DNA of 41,509 bases from Erythrobacter sp. CCH5-A1 (GCF_001557115.1 NZ_LSKQ01000144.1:1-41509), one strand, 5' to 3'. Shown: positions 1 through 11,217, numbered from the stretch's first letter. The notes: generated by a model not told the origin, from the sequence alone. Numbers and translations are program-made.

Positions 1-158
1 GGCGAGGGGGGAGGGATCGATCTGCATGGGATGCGCCCGTAATGGGCAATCGGGAGCGCTGCAATCGCGTGGTTTCGCGCGGGCCGATTAAGCTCTCGCA
101 CAGCTAATCGCGCTATGGCGGTGGACGAATTGGCCCTTAGGTTCTATCTGAAGGCATC

Positions 159-434
159 ATGACCCGGCGTTTTCTTGCTCTGCTGGCCCTGCTTACCGGC
201 CTTGTCGCTCTTGGCGGCACGGCCCAGGCGTCGCTGGCCGAAGCGCTGGCGTGCTCGGCGAGCGTCGCTGCGGCGAGCGGGGACGAACGTGTCGCAAGCG
301 AGAGCGTGGCGGCGCAGCCTGCGCCCGCCACGATCAGCGCCACCCGCGCGGCCGAGTGCGAATGTCCGCCGCCGCCGGTTCCGGCATCGCTTCGCCTGCC
401 GGTTCTGATGGGGATCGAGCGCTCCTTCGAATAG
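159..434 (+). CDS. Small secreted protein of unknown function
   Basis: This is a 91-residue protein that I do not recognise. Residues 1-24 look like a Sec signal peptide: two arginines, a leucine-rich core and an AQA-S type cleavage site. The mature part is low in complexity and rich in Ala, Ser and Pro. It has an E-C-E-C-P-P-P-P stretch near residues 67-74 and one more cysteine near residue 32, so a disulfide or metal role is possible but unproven. An AAGG just upstream of the ATG could serve as ribosome binding site. It lies ahead of secA on the same strand with about 127 bases between them, so co-transcription is possible. The coding case rests on the signal peptide and composition. Confidence 0.6.
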   Translation: MTRRFLALLALLTGLVALGGTAQASLAEALACSASVAAASGDERVASESVAAQPAPATISATRAAECECPPPPVPASLRLPVLMGIERSFE

Positions 435-561
435 GCGCGCGCCCGCCCACACCCGAATTCCCGCGCGCCGCGCCCCGGATGGGTCCGCGCGCCATCCCCA
501 GAACAGATGTGCATGCCGCCCCGCATCAGGGCGGTTGCAACCGAATCAAAGGCTTAGACCC

Positions 562-3327
<2,766 letters not shown>

Positions 3328-3367
3328 TCCGGCCGCGCGGGGGCCGGGGGCGCGGCGGGACTGAGCG

Positions 3368-4123
3368 ATGATCGGCGCGGTGCCCGTGCTGCTGGCGCTC
3401 GCCTTCGCGGTGACGGCGCTGCTCTATGCCAGCGTCGGTTTCGGGGGCGGGTCGACCTATTCGGCGCTGCTGGCGCTGTCGGGGCTCGATTATCGCCTGC
3501 TGCCGCTGGTGAGCCTTGCCTGCAACATCGTGGTGGTCAGCGGATCGAGCATCCGCTTCGCCCGAGCCGGGCTGACCCCGTGGAAGAAGGCAGGCGTTAT
3601 CGTCGCGCTGGGAGCGCCGATGAGCTTTCTCGGCGGGCTGACTCCGATCAGGGAGGCGACCTTCCTCACGCTGCTCGGCGCGAGCCTGATGCTGACCGCG
3701 CTGACAATGTTTGTCCCCGTGAAGGAAGACACCGAGGGCGCGCCCACCCGCGCCGCGCGCTTCATGCCGCTCGCTGCCGCGCCGCTCGGCTATTTCGCCG
3801 GGCTAGTGGGGATCGGCGGGGGGATCTTCCTCGCGCCCCTGCTGCACCTTGCGCGCTGGCACGAGGCGCGCGGGATCGCGTCGACCGCGAGCCTTTTCAT
3901 CCTCGTCAACTCGCTATTCGGCCTCGCCGGCCAGATGGTGAAGAACGGCCCCGGCCTGCTGGGCGCTGCACTCGGGGCAAGCCTGCCGCTGCTGATCGCG
4001 GTGGTGGTCGGTGGGCAGATCGGCAGCCTCTTCGCCGCGCGCCTGCTGCCGCCCCGCTGGATCCGCTGGCTGACCGCGCTCTTGGTCGGCGTGGTGGGCG
4101 TACGGTTGCTGGCGGGGGTCTAA
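3368..4123 (+). CDS. TauE/SafE family anion exporter
   Basis: This 251-residue integral membrane protein belongs to the TauE/SafE (DUF81) family, whose members export sulfite, sulfoacetate or related organic anions. It shows the two family signature loops: G-F-G-G-G-S-T near residue 25 and the matching G-I-G-G-G-I-F near residue 148. These mark the internal repeat, with roughly seven to eight hydrophobic segments in total. It starts 40 bases after secA. Its TAA stop overlaps the TAG stop of the opposing YeeE/YedE gene within the bases CTAA. The neighbouring putative thiosulfate carrier suggests sulphur-compound traffic, but the substrate cannot be read from sequence. Confidence 0.88.
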   Translation: MIGAVPVLLALAFAVTALLYASVGFGGGSTYSALLALSGLDYRLLPLVSLACNIVVVSGSSIRFARAGLTPWKKAGVIVALGAPMSFLGGLTPIREATFLTLLGASLMLTALTMFVPVKEDTEGAPTRAARFMPLAAAPLGYFAGLVGIGGGIFLAPLLHLARWHEARGIASTASLFILVNSLFGLAGQMVKNGPGLLGAALGASLPLLIAVVVGGQIGSLFAARLLPPRWIRWLTALLVGVVGVRLLAGV

Positions 4124-5100
4124 GCCCCCATCGGCACGGCCTGCCGTCGGATCAGCAGCGCCAGCGCCAGCGTCGCGGCAAAGCTCGCATAGCCCGCCAG
4201 GAGGTTGGGGAGGAGCAGCGGCACGCCGGTGAACAGCATCGCGTCATTGCCCCCCGGCACCAGCGTCGCGCCCGCGCCCATCAGGAGGCCGCCCGCGACG
4301 GCGCGCAGCCATTGCCTCCCGCTCCCCGCGCGCCAGGCGAAGGTGCGGCCGATGATCGTCGCGCCGGTCATCCCCGCGAGTAGCGCCGCGAGGCCGAACA
4401 GCGCTCCTGACGCCCAGCTCTTGCCATAGGCGATCTCGGCGATGCGACTGGTGTAGACCCACTGCCGGTCGAGCGCGAAGAGCAGGCCCGATGCGGTGCC
4501 GATCAGACCCATTGCGATCAGCGGCGACCAGCCGCCTTTCGGTCGGTGCCAGCCGAGACGCCGGTAGAGATAGGTCGCGGCCGCCGCGCCCACGGTGCCG
4601 CCGAGCGTCAGCGCCAGCACGACATGGCCGGTGAGCGGCGAGGGCACGGGCGCGCGCGGCGGGAGCATCAGCGCCGCGCTCGACATGCTCGGGCCCAGCA
4701 GCAGCGCCGCCACGAACATCGCCGCGATCGTGCCGGCACGCGGCAGGTCGCCGGTGGTGAGCGCGGCCAACGTGCCCATCGCGCAGTTTCCGGCGAGGAT
4801 CGAGCCGAGCCCGAACAGCACGCCGCCTGCCACGCTGAGCGGGTCTGGCGCTGTGCCCTGGAGGGTCATGAAGGGGTCGGCGCCGACCCATTCGGCCAAC
4901 CCCATCACCACCATCGCCGCCGCGGCCGCCAGCGCGAAGCCCGCGATCCGGTGAAAGCGACGCTTGTCCATCACCTCGCGCATCGCCCGCACCATGCACA
5001 CGCCCGCGCGCTGGCTGGCATAGCCGATCAGGAACATCAGCGCAGTGGTGAGTGCGAGCGTCACGCCATGAAGCTGTAGCGAATGATGCAACCAGCGCAA
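4120..5100 (-). CDS. YeeE/YedE family sulphur (thiosulfate-type) transporter
   Basis: This polytopic membrane protein resembles the YeeE/YedE family, which imports thiosulfate or related sulphur species. Two signature segments are visible: G-Y-A-S-Q-R-A-G-V-C-M near the N-terminus and A-G-N-C-A-M-G about 100 residues later. The cysteines in such segments relay the substrate in characterised relatives. Around nine hydrophobic helices follow. No ATG precedes the first helix in frame. Possible starts are TTG at 5100 (used here, 326 residues), TTG at 5091 and GTG at 5064, and none has a clear ribosome binding site. An AT-rich patch just upstream (TATGATAAT on this strand) could be a -10 element, which would favour one of the later starts. 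The gene is convergent with the TauE/SafE gene. Confidence 0.8.
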   Translation of the reverse strand: MRWLHHSLQLHGVTLALTTALMFLIGYASQRAGVCMVRAMREVMDKRRFHRIAGFALAAAAAMVVMGLAEWVGADPFMTLQGTAPDPLSVAGGVLFGLGSILAGNCAMGTLAALTTGDLPRAGTIAAMFVAALLLGPSMSSAALMLPPRAPVPSPLTGHVVLALTLGGTVGAAAATYLYRRLGWHRPKGGWSPLIAMGLIGTASGLLFALDRQWVYTSRIAEIAYGKSWASGALFGLAALLAGMTGATIIGRTFAWRAGSGRQWLRAVAGGLLMGAGATLVPGGNDAMLFTGVPLLLPNLLAGYASFAATLALALLIRRQAVPMGA

Positions 5101-5184
5101 TCGGGCGAATAGATTATCATACTTAAGTGTCCTGAGATCGCCTGTGTGACAGCTATCCGACAAAAGCGGGGTGGGGGATAGCAG

Positions 5185-5622
5185 ATGGAGAGCGAGGAGC
5201 AGCGCGGTGCAGAGGCTGCACCCGGGACATCCGAAAGCGCGCAGCGGGCGCACCGTCGCTGGGCCTTGCGGCGCGGGATCGAGCTTGCCGCCGATGTGAC
5301 CGATTCCTCCGGCTTCAGCTTCCCTGCCCGGATCGTCGAGATTTCGGAGGAAGGGTGCAGGCTTTGCACCTATGACGCGCCCGTGCTGGACCGCGACCAG
5401 CTCCACACAATCAAGGTCACCGGGCTCGAGCCGCTCGGCGCCTATGTCGTCTGGGCGAGCGGGGAGGATGTGGGCCTTACGTTCGCCACCCCGCTCGATC
5501 CGGTGACGGTGCGAAGCCTCGTGACCAAATCGCTCTACGCCCGGCTGAGCCGCCGCCTGGCACGCGCCGGGCGCGGCGCGGACGAATTCGGCAGCCTGCC
5601 GCCGTTCCCGTTCCCCGACTAG
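5185..5622 (+). CDS. PilZ-like domain protein (possible c-di-GMP sensor)
   Basis: This 145-residue cytosolic protein has no signal peptide. Its core resembles a PilZ domain: an arginine-rich entry (R-R-W-A-L-R-R-G-I-E-L, residues about 24-34), then the strand A-R-I-V-E-I-S-E-E-G-C-R-L, matching the PilZ pattern of a D/N-x-S-x-x-G-like element, and a late glycine- and valine-rich strand. PilZ proteins bind cyclic-di-GMP and pass the signal to partner proteins. Here the canonical Asp/Asn before Ile-Ser is Glu, so nucleotide binding is uncertain. A GGGGGA sits eight bases or so before the ATG. It diverges from the YeeE/YedE gene. Two EAL phosphodiesterases elsewhere in the window make a c-di-GMP link plausible. 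Confidence 0.7.
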   Translation: MESEEQRGAEAAPGTSESAQRAHRRWALRRGIELAADVTDSSGFSFPARIVEISEEGCRLCTYDAPVLDRDQLHTIKVTGLEPLGAYVVWASGEDVGLTFATPLDPVTVRSLVTKSLYARLSRRLARAGRGADEFGSLPPFPFPD

Positions 5623-5728
5623 CGCTGGCCCCGGCCAAGGTCGGCAAAGTGTGGCTCCCGCCATGTCGGGGTGGGGAGCAGCCGAGGAAGCTTCTGCGTA
5701 TTTGCGGAAAATCTAGGCTGACCAAGTC

Positions 5729-5744
5729 TTGCGCTGTTGCGCAA
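5729..5744. promoter_or_regulatory. Perfect inverted repeat upstream of the lipoprotein-Slam unit
   Basis: The bases TTGCGC-TGTT-GCGCAA form a perfect 6-bp dyad about 85 bases before the lipoprotein start codon. Size and position would suit a dimeric repressor, but no regulator is identified and a chance dyad cannot be excluded. Confidence 0.3.
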
Positions 5745-5826
5745 TGACTTTCGCCTGCTAATCAACGCGATGGACAGGGGGCGCCGAGGGGTTCGGGAGC
5801 CATCTTCATGTCCTTGGGGAAGGTTC

Positions 5827-8493
5827 ATGCATATCTCTCGTGCGCGTCTTGCAGCTCTGCCGTTGATCTTTGCCGGCTTCGGGCTGACTGCCTGCGGCGG
5901 TAGCGGGCAGAGCGTTTCGAGCACCCCGCCGCCGCCCGTTTCACCCACTCCGACCCCCACGCCCACGCCCACGCCGGCGCCGACACCAACGCCTACGCCT
6001 ACGCCTACGCCTACGCCCACTCCGACCCCGACCGGCAACGCCGATCTTCTGGGGCCACTGGCCACCCAGTCGTTCTCGAATGACGCCGCCCGCGCGCAGA
6101 TCTCGCTCAATGCCTCGGGCTCGACCGGCACGGTCAGCAGCCCTGCGGTAACGCTGCGCTACGACGCTTCGAACCAGAGTTACAACCTGACCACGCCGAC
6201 CGGCACCATCGCCTTTCTGCCCGGCGACATCGACAACGCCAACTCCAACGCCGGCGCGGTCGTCTACACCAAGACCAATGGCAACACGACCGACACCCTG
6301 ACACTCACCCGTCCGGGCACCAGCGGAGCCGTCACCTATCGCTATGTCGGGGGCGCTTTCTGGCAGCGCACCGTGCAGACCAGCGCGACCAGCGGCACGG
6401 TCGCGCTCGATGCCGTCGCCTACGGCATTCCGACGCTCAACACGGCACTGCCGCGCACCGGCACGGCGAGCTTTGCGGTCGACCTGATCGGCGCACGCTC
6501 GGTGGGAACGGGCCTCGCCCCGATCACCGGCGCGGGCACGACCTTTGTCGACTTCGCCAATCTCGATGTGATTACCACCGGCCGCCTCGTCGCTGGCGGC
6601 GTGACGGGGGGCACGGGCAACAACGCCTTCACCTCGATCGCGAAACTCTCGTCCAGCGGCAATGCGTTTTCGGGTGACTTCACGCTCGATGACTTCGGCA
6701 AGTTCACCGGCACGCTGAACGGGCGCTTCTACGGACCCGGCGCCGAGGAAATCGGCGCGGCGATCCGTGCGACGCTCGGCACCGATGTGCTGGTCGCCGC
6801 CCTGCTCGGCCGCCGCGGGACCGGCGCGCAGGCCAACACCCGCTTCAACAGCGACAGCGAGGCCAGCCAGCCTGACGGGCGTCCGCTCGCCTCGAGCGAT
6901 TTCTTCACCAGCGATTCAGCGCGCATCTTCGTGACGCTGCCGGGCCGATCGGGAGGCAATACGTCGGGCGGGGCCAGCAATGGCAGTCGCGAAGCGGGCA
7001 ACATGCGTCTGCTCTACGATCGCGGCGCCAATGGCTACACCGTGATCGCGCCGGACCGTTCGACCACCTTCTTGCCCCCGTTCCGCAATACCAATGCCAC
7101 GGATATCGAGGAATTCGCCCCGGGCGTCGGCACGGTGCGGGCCGATCTCAATCCGGACATCAATCTGACCTACACCCGGGCCGGGTCCTGGCGCTACAAC
7201 ACCCCGACAACGGGCGGCGTTCGTGAGCGGGTGGAGCATTTCGTCTACGGCTTCCCCACCGCGAACAGCGCCGTGCCGCGGACCGGATCGGCCAATTACG
7301 CGGTCCGGCTGGCGGCGACGCTGGCGGATCCGGGCTATGCCAACTTCATCGGAGCCAATGGTGCGGGCGTGCTCGAGATCAATTTCGGCACCGGCGCGAT
7401 CCGCGGGCTGGGCACCGTCAACTATGGCGAGGACCAGACCTTGTCCGGCGTGTCGCGGTTCAGCGGGCGCGGCAATTTCGACCTCACCGCTGCGCTCGCC
7501 AGCGCGGCCAACGGCTTTACCGGCACCATCAACTTCACCGGTTTCGGTCCCTACAGCGGCGCGCTGAGCGGCCGGTTGTTCGGGCCGGCTGCCGATGAGC
7601 TGGGCGCCAGCTTCAGCCTTGCCAGCACCGCAGGCGGGATCGGGGCGGGCACGCTGGTGGGGGTCAAGGACCCCAATGCCGTTCTGCCGGGCGCCGTTGT
7701 CCCGCTCCTGTCGCTGCCCGGACCGACCGAGCTTGCCACCGCCAGCCGCCAGGCGGGCTCGGGGGCGAATATCGGCTTCCTGCAATCGGTGAACTTCGAT
7801 CCGGTCGCCAATCGCTACATCATGCGGTTCAATCCCAACACCACCGGGGACGGGCCGACCACCGATCTGACACTGGCTTTCGCCAATCGCGATGTCGGCG
7901 CCAGCACAGCGGAAGGATCGGTCTATCGCGGCACCTTTGCGGGGCTGGACTATGTCGCCTTCATCTCTCAGCCCGGCAGCAGCAATCCGCGGATCGCGCT
8001 GACTTACCTGTCCTACAGCACCTTCGCGGTGCGTGACGGGCGGGTGAACTATTACAACCACCACGGGTTGGCGACCCCGGTGCTGGCCATGCCGCGCTCG
8101 GGCACCGGCACCTACAACGGGGTTATCATCGGGCAGGGCGTGTCCGATCTGTCGGGCGGTTCCTTCACCCAGACACTCTACGATCTGGGCGGCACCGGCC
8201 GGCTGACCGCCAATTTCGGCGATGCGAGCTTTGCCTCCACCCTGTCGATCACCGGCCGCAGTCGGACCGATAGCAGCCAGCGCAATTTCGGTGATTTCGT
8301 CCTGAACGGCACCATCACCGGCAACGTCTTCAATCAGCCCACCAATGGCCGGTCGCTGGTGGGAACCTTCTACGGGCCCGAGGCGGCCGAACTGGCGGCG
8401 CTGTTCAACATTATCGATTTCGCTACGCCAATCCCGGGTACCAACGAGCGGATCGAACTCAACGGGCTGTTTCTCGGCAAGAAGGCGCCTTGA
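5827..8493 (+). CDS. Large surface lipoprotein with three TbpB-like units (putative Slam substrate)
   Basis: This 888-residue protein has a lipoprotein signal peptide ending in the lipobox L-T-A-C, with lipidated Cys23. A Pro-Thr stalk follows at residues about 37-69. The rest consists of three tandem units of roughly 270 residues. Each unit has an upstream motif of the type Y-G-x-P-T..A-x-P-R-T-G-T-A (near residues 197, 471 and 745) and ends in G-R-F-Y-G-P-x-A-E-E-L-G-A-x-F (near 299, 581 and 845). That closing motif is typical of the C-terminal eight-stranded barrel in TbpB-like surface lipoproteins exported by Slam. The Slam-type gene begins 34 bases downstream, so the pair probably forms one operon. 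TbpB has two lobes, so three units is unusual. The ligand is unknown. The ATG at 5827 follows GGGGAAGG; an earlier in-frame start would bury the signal peptide. Confidence 0.85.
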   Translation: MHISRARLAALPLIFAGFGLTACGGSGQSVSSTPPPPVSPTPTPTPTPTPAPTPTPTPTPTPTPTPTPTGNADLLGPLATQSFSNDAARAQISLNASGSTGTVSSPAVTLRYDASNQSYNLTTPTGTIAFLPGDIDNANSNAGAVVYTKTNGNTTDTLTLTRPGTSGAVTYRYVGGAFWQRTVQTSATSGTVALDAVAYGIPTLNTALPRTGTASFAVDLIGARSVGTGLAPITGAGTTFVDFANLDVITTGRLVAGGVTGGTGNNAFTSIAKLSSSGNAFSGDFTLDDFGKFTGTLNGRFYGPGAEEIGAAIRATLGTDVLVAALLGRRGTGAQANTRFNSDSEASQPDGRPLASSDFFTSDSARIFVTLPGRSGGNTSGGASNGSREAGNMRLLYDRGANGYTVIAPDRSTTFLPPFRNTNATDIEEFAPGVGTVRADLNPDINLTYTRAGSWRYNTPTTGGVRERVEHFVYGFPTANSAVPRTGSANYAVRLAATLADPGYANFIGANGAGVLEINFGTGAIRGLGTVNYGEDQTLSGVSRFSGRGNFDLTAALASAANGFTGTINFTGFGPYSGALSGRLFGPAADELGASFSLASTAGGIGAGTLVGVKDPNAVLPGAVVPLLSLPGPTELATASRQAGSGANIGFLQSVNFDPVANRYIMRFNPNTTGDGPTTDLTLAFANRDVGASTAEGSVYRGTFAGLDYVAFISQPGSSNPRIALTYLSYSTFAVRDGRVNYYNHHGLATPVLAMPRSGTGTYNGVIIGQGVSDLSGGSFTQTLYDLGGTGRLTANFGDASFASTLSITGRSRTDSSQRNFGDFVLNGTITGNVFNQPTNGRSLVGTFYGPEAAELAALFNIIDFATPIPGTNERIELNGLFLGKKAP
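5944..6033 (+). repeat. Hexanucleotide array coding a Pro-Thr stalk
   Basis: Fifteen consecutive six-base units encode fourteen Pro-Thr pairs and one Pro-Ala pair. The consensus is CCNACN, with four identical CCTACG copies at 5992-6015. It tethers the folded part of the lipoprotein to its lipid anchor. Codon choice is mixed elsewhere in the array, so only the identical block is an obvious slippage candidate. Confidence 0.95.
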
Positions 8494-8527
8494 CGGGATT
8501 TCGCGCGGCGCCGGATCGGATGCGGGC

Positions 8528-9859
8528 ATGAGGGCTGTTCTTGCGCGGCGGATGGCCGCCGCGGCGCTGGCGCTGTGCGCCGCGCCGCTCGCCGCACAAG
8601 AGGCGCAGCCGGCGGGCGAGGTTCAGTTGTCCGCCGCGCAGGTGTTCCAGATTGCAGCCGAGGCCGAGGCTCGCAAGGACTACGCCACCGCCGAGACCGC
8701 CTACCGCGCGCTCTTCGCCGATCCCGACATCGCGGTGCGCAACGAAGCGCGCTTCCGCCTCGCGCTGATGCTGGCCGATGGCTTGCAGCGCTATGCCGAT
8801 GCTGCCGTGCTGCTGCGCCAGATCCTCGACGAGGAGCCCGGTATCGGGAGGGTGCGGTTGGAGCTTGCACGGGTGCAGGCGATGATGGGCAACATGCGCG
8901 CGGCCGAGCGCGAATTGCGCGCCGCCAGCGCGTCGGGCCTGCCGCCGGAGGTCGAGCAGATGGTGCAGTTCTTCCGCACCGCGATCAACGCCAACCGTCC
9001 CTTCGGCGCCAATCTCGAGCTGGCGCTGGCGCCCGACAGCAACATCAACCGCGCCACCCGTTCCGACACGCTCGGCACGGTGATCGGCGACTTCACGCTG
9101 GACGAGGACGCGCAGGCGCAATCGGGGATCGGCCTGTTCGCGCGCACCAACCTGTGGGCCCGCCTGCCTTTGAGCAAGACGGTCGATCTCCAGGCCCGCG
9201 CCAATGCCGGCGGCAATTTCTACCTTGAAGATCAGTTCAACGACCTGTCCACCGGCGTCCAGATCGGCCCGCGCATCCGGCTGGGCAGCGATGTGCTGTC
9301 GGTTGCTGCGACCGCATCGTGGCGCTGGTTCGGGGGCGAACCCTTCACCTTCAATTACGGGTTGGAGTCGAGCTTTCAGCACCCGCTCGGCAAGACCGCG
9401 CAATTCTCTGCCGATGTCACTCTGCTGCGGAGCGAGGACCGGCTTAACAGCCTGCGCGATGCCGATATTGCGATTGCCACGGTGGGGCTGGACAAGTCCT
9501 TCTCGGCCCGCTGGGGCGGCGGGCTGCGCCTCACAGGTCAGCGGCAAGCGGCACGCGATCCCGGCTTCTCGATCGCGGCAGGCGGGGTATCCGCCTATGC
9601 CTTTCGCGAATTGGGTTCGACAACGCTGCTGGTCTCAGCCGGTTACCAGCATCTCGAAGCCGATGCGCGCCTGTTCCTCTTCCCGCGAAGGCGCATTGAT
9701 GACCGGCTCGATGTTCTTGCCTCGGCGACCTTGCGGTCGCTCCGCGTTGGCCGCTTCGCGCCGCTGGTCAGAGTTCGCTACGAGCGAAACTGGTCGAGCG
9801 TGGGGATCTTCGACTTCGACCGAATCGGTGCGGAAGTGGGGATCACCGCGGCATTCTGA
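8528..9859 (+). CDS. Slam-family outer-membrane lipoprotein translocator (TPR + DUF560 barrel)
   Basis: Slam proteins move lipoproteins across the outer membrane to the cell surface. This 443-residue protein begins with a cleavable signal peptide (residues 1 to about 23, A-P-L-A-A-Q). An alpha-helical TPR-type region follows at about 35-150, containing repeats such as A-E-A-R-K-D-Y-A-T-A-E-T-A-Y-R-A-L-F and a second unit 35 residues later. The junction motif A-P-D-S-N-I-N at residues 168-174 is a hallmark of the DUF560/Slam barrel. The remainder alternates in beta-strand fashion and ends in Phe, as outer-membrane barrels do. The upstream gene encodes a TbpB-like lipoprotein, the expected substrate. 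No TonB-dependent receptor lies beside it. Typical Neisseria Slam proteins are of similar or slightly greater length. Confidence 0.87.
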   Translation: MRAVLARRMAAAALALCAAPLAAQEAQPAGEVQLSAAQVFQIAAEAEARKDYATAETAYRALFADPDIAVRNEARFRLALMLADGLQRYADAAVLLRQILDEEPGIGRVRLELARVQAMMGNMRAAERELRAASASGLPPEVEQMVQFFRTAINANRPFGANLELALAPDSNINRATRSDTLGTVIGDFTLDEDAQAQSGIGLFARTNLWARLPLSKTVDLQARANAGGNFYLEDQFNDLSTGVQIGPRIRLGSDVLSVAATASWRWFGGEPFTFNYGLESSFQHPLGKTAQFSADVTLLRSEDRLNSLRDADIAIATVGLDKSFSARWGGGLRLTGQRQAARDPGFSIAAGGVSAYAFRELGSTTLLVSAGYQHLEADARLFLFPRRRIDDRLDVLASATLRSLRVGRFAPLVRVRYERNWSSVGIFDFDRIGAEVGITAAF

Positions 9860-10034
9860 CAAACTCTGCCGCTACGTAGGCATTGGTGGTTCTCTCGGAG
9901 CAAAAGCAGCCGCAAGTGCTGAGGGCTCAGCAAGCTCAAGCCCGCCATTTCGATCGCGATGTGGGGAATGGTGTGGGGAGAGCCCCGCAGTTGGCAGAAC
10001 AAGACGCCGTGGTCTTTGTTGCTAGCTGGTAAAA

Positions 10035-10109
10035 TGGCTCCCCGAGTAGGATTCGAACCTACGGCCAAGTGATTAACAGTCACCTACTCTACCGCTGAGC
10101 TATCGGGGA
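10035..10109 (-). tRNA. tRNA-Asn (anticodon GTT)
   Basis: The reverse strand folds as a complete cloverleaf. The acceptor stem TCCCCGA pairs with TCGGGGA. The anticodon loop reads CTGTTAA with anticodon GTT, and the T-loop contains GGTTCGAAT. The discriminator is G and the CCA end is encoded. Length is 75 nt with CCA. It decodes AAC/AAU. Confidence 0.97.
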
Positions 10110-10148
10110 GCAACTCTTCCAAGCGGTCTAAGGAAGAGCGGAAGCGCG

Positions 10149-10177
10149 CCTATATTGGGCAGGACGGGGGATTGCAA
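10149..10177 (-). promoter_or_regulatory. Promoter of tRNA-Asn
   Basis: On the reverse strand TTGCAA and TATAGG are separated by exactly 17 bases, and the -10 element lies 40 bases before the tRNA 5' end. The same TATAGG box precedes the tRNA-Pro gene, which supports a sigma-70-type promoter. Confidence 0.7.
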
Positions 10178-10233
10178 GGGGGTTTTGAGCGACCTTCGGC
10201 ATCATCCTCCGAACGGTCGCAAAGCTACCGCAA

Positions 10234-10259
10234 GCGCGCCCGCGCGCCGGCGGGCGCGC
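10234..10259. terminator. Strong GC hairpin downstream of NAD kinase
   Basis: A perfect 10-bp stem (GCGCGCCCGC with GCGGGCGCGC) and a six-base loop begins eight bases after the nadK stop codon. No T-tract follows on the nadK strand, so it may stabilise the mRNA end or aid factor-dependent termination rather than act as an intrinsic terminator. Confidence 0.4.
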
Positions 10260-10267
10260 GGAACATA

Positions 10268-11062
10268 TCACGCCGTGACGAACTGTTCGGCCACGATCCG
10301 CTCCTCGAGGCTCTGGCCGGGATCGAACAGCAGCGTCAGATCGCAGTCGCGCGCGATCTCGAGGCGCACCTCGGCGATGTCGCGCAGCTCCTTCTGGTCG
10401 GCGACCGCCGCGACCGGGCGCTTCACCGGCTCGAGCACCTTCAGGATGATCTTCATCCGGTCGGGCAGGATCGCCCCGCGCCAGCGCCGCGGGCGGAAGG
10501 GGCTGATCGGGGTCAGCGCCAGCATCTTGCTGTCCAAGGGCAGGATCGGCCCTTGTGCGGAGAGGTTGTAGGCGGTGGAGCCGGCGGGCGTCGCCACCAG
10601 CACCCCGTCGCACACCAGCTCGCGGATGCGCACGCGGTCACCCACGGTGACTTCGATCTTGGCGGTCTGGCGGGTTTCGCGCAGCAGCGAGATCTCGTTG
10701 ATCGCCGAAAGCACGTGGGTTTCCCCGTCCTGCGTCAGCGCCTCGACGCGTAGGGGCGAGATGGTCCAGTGGCGCGCCTTGTTCACCCGGGCGGCGATCG
10801 CTGCGCGCTTGTCATAGCGGTTCATCAGGAAGCCGACCGTGCCGAGGTTCATCCCGTAGGCGGGAATGACGCGGCCGGCATCGAGCATCGCGTGCAGCAC
10901 CTGGAGCATGTAGCCATCGCCGCCCAGGACCACCACGGCGTCAGCCTCGGCCAGAGGAACCCATTCGCCCTGCGCAAGCAGCGCGGCGCGTGCTTCCTGC
11001 GCGCGCTCTGTCTCGGATGCCAGCAGCGCGAGCCGCTGGTAGGTCTGGATCTGGCTCGCCAT
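10268..11062 (-). CDS. nadK: NAD kinase
   Basis: This enzyme phosphorylates NAD to NADP using ATP and is the only known route to NADP. The 264-residue protein has the catalytic G-G-D-G motif at residues 47-50, the N-L-G-T-V-G-F-L segment about 25 residues later, the N-E motif, and the conserved C-D-G-x-L-V-A-T-P-A-G-S-T-A-Y block. The start was set at the ATG preceded by GGAGGG at six bases. Upstream in-frame codons lack a ribosome binding site and would add a tail not seen in the family. It is divergent from the EAL gene and lies downstream of no other gene on its strand. Confidence 0.95.
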   Translation of the reverse strand: MASQIQTYQRLALLASETERAQEARAALLAQGEWVPLAEADAVVVLGGDGYMLQVLHAMLDAGRVIPAYGMNLGTVGFLMNRYDKRAAIAARVNKARHWTISPLRVEALTQDGETHVLSAINEISLLRETRQTAKIEVTVGDRVRIRELVCDGVLVATPAGSTAYNLSAQGPILPLDSKMLALTPISPFRPRRWRGAILPDRMKIILKVLEPVKRPVAAVADQKELRDIAEVRLEIARDCDLTLLFDPGQSLEERIVAEQFVTA

Positions 11063-11217
11063 TCTTCCCCCTCCGGCAGCAAAAGCGGCTCGATTGTCAC
11101 TTATCCACCGCCCGATCCTAGGCGCTTGCCCTGATGTGCCATATCGGCTCGGATTGCAATTGATGCGAGGCAGCTTCGCGATCAAGGGTTAAGGGGACCG
11201 GGGCAAAGAGGAAGGCA

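Noticed and set aside
86..109. Imperfect inverted repeat GATTA-AGCT...AGCT-AATC before the first gene
   Set aside because: One base breaks the symmetry, and nothing downstream suggests a regulator; too weak to list as an operator.
5061..5369. 102-codon frame ahead of the YeeE/YedE gene on the same strand, ending ATGGCGTGA
   Set aside because: It would couple to the GTG start, but it has no ribosome binding site or protein character and lies antisense to the PilZ-like gene.
5737..5826. Upstream extension of the lipoprotein frame from 5737
   Set aside because: It would place about 30 polar residues before the signal peptide and abolish lipoprotein export; the ATG at 5827 has a better ribosome binding site.
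9860..10034. Possible integration scar next to tRNA-Asn
   Set aside because: tRNA genes are common phage targets, but no integrase, direct repeat of the tRNA end or atypical composition was found in this 175-base gap.
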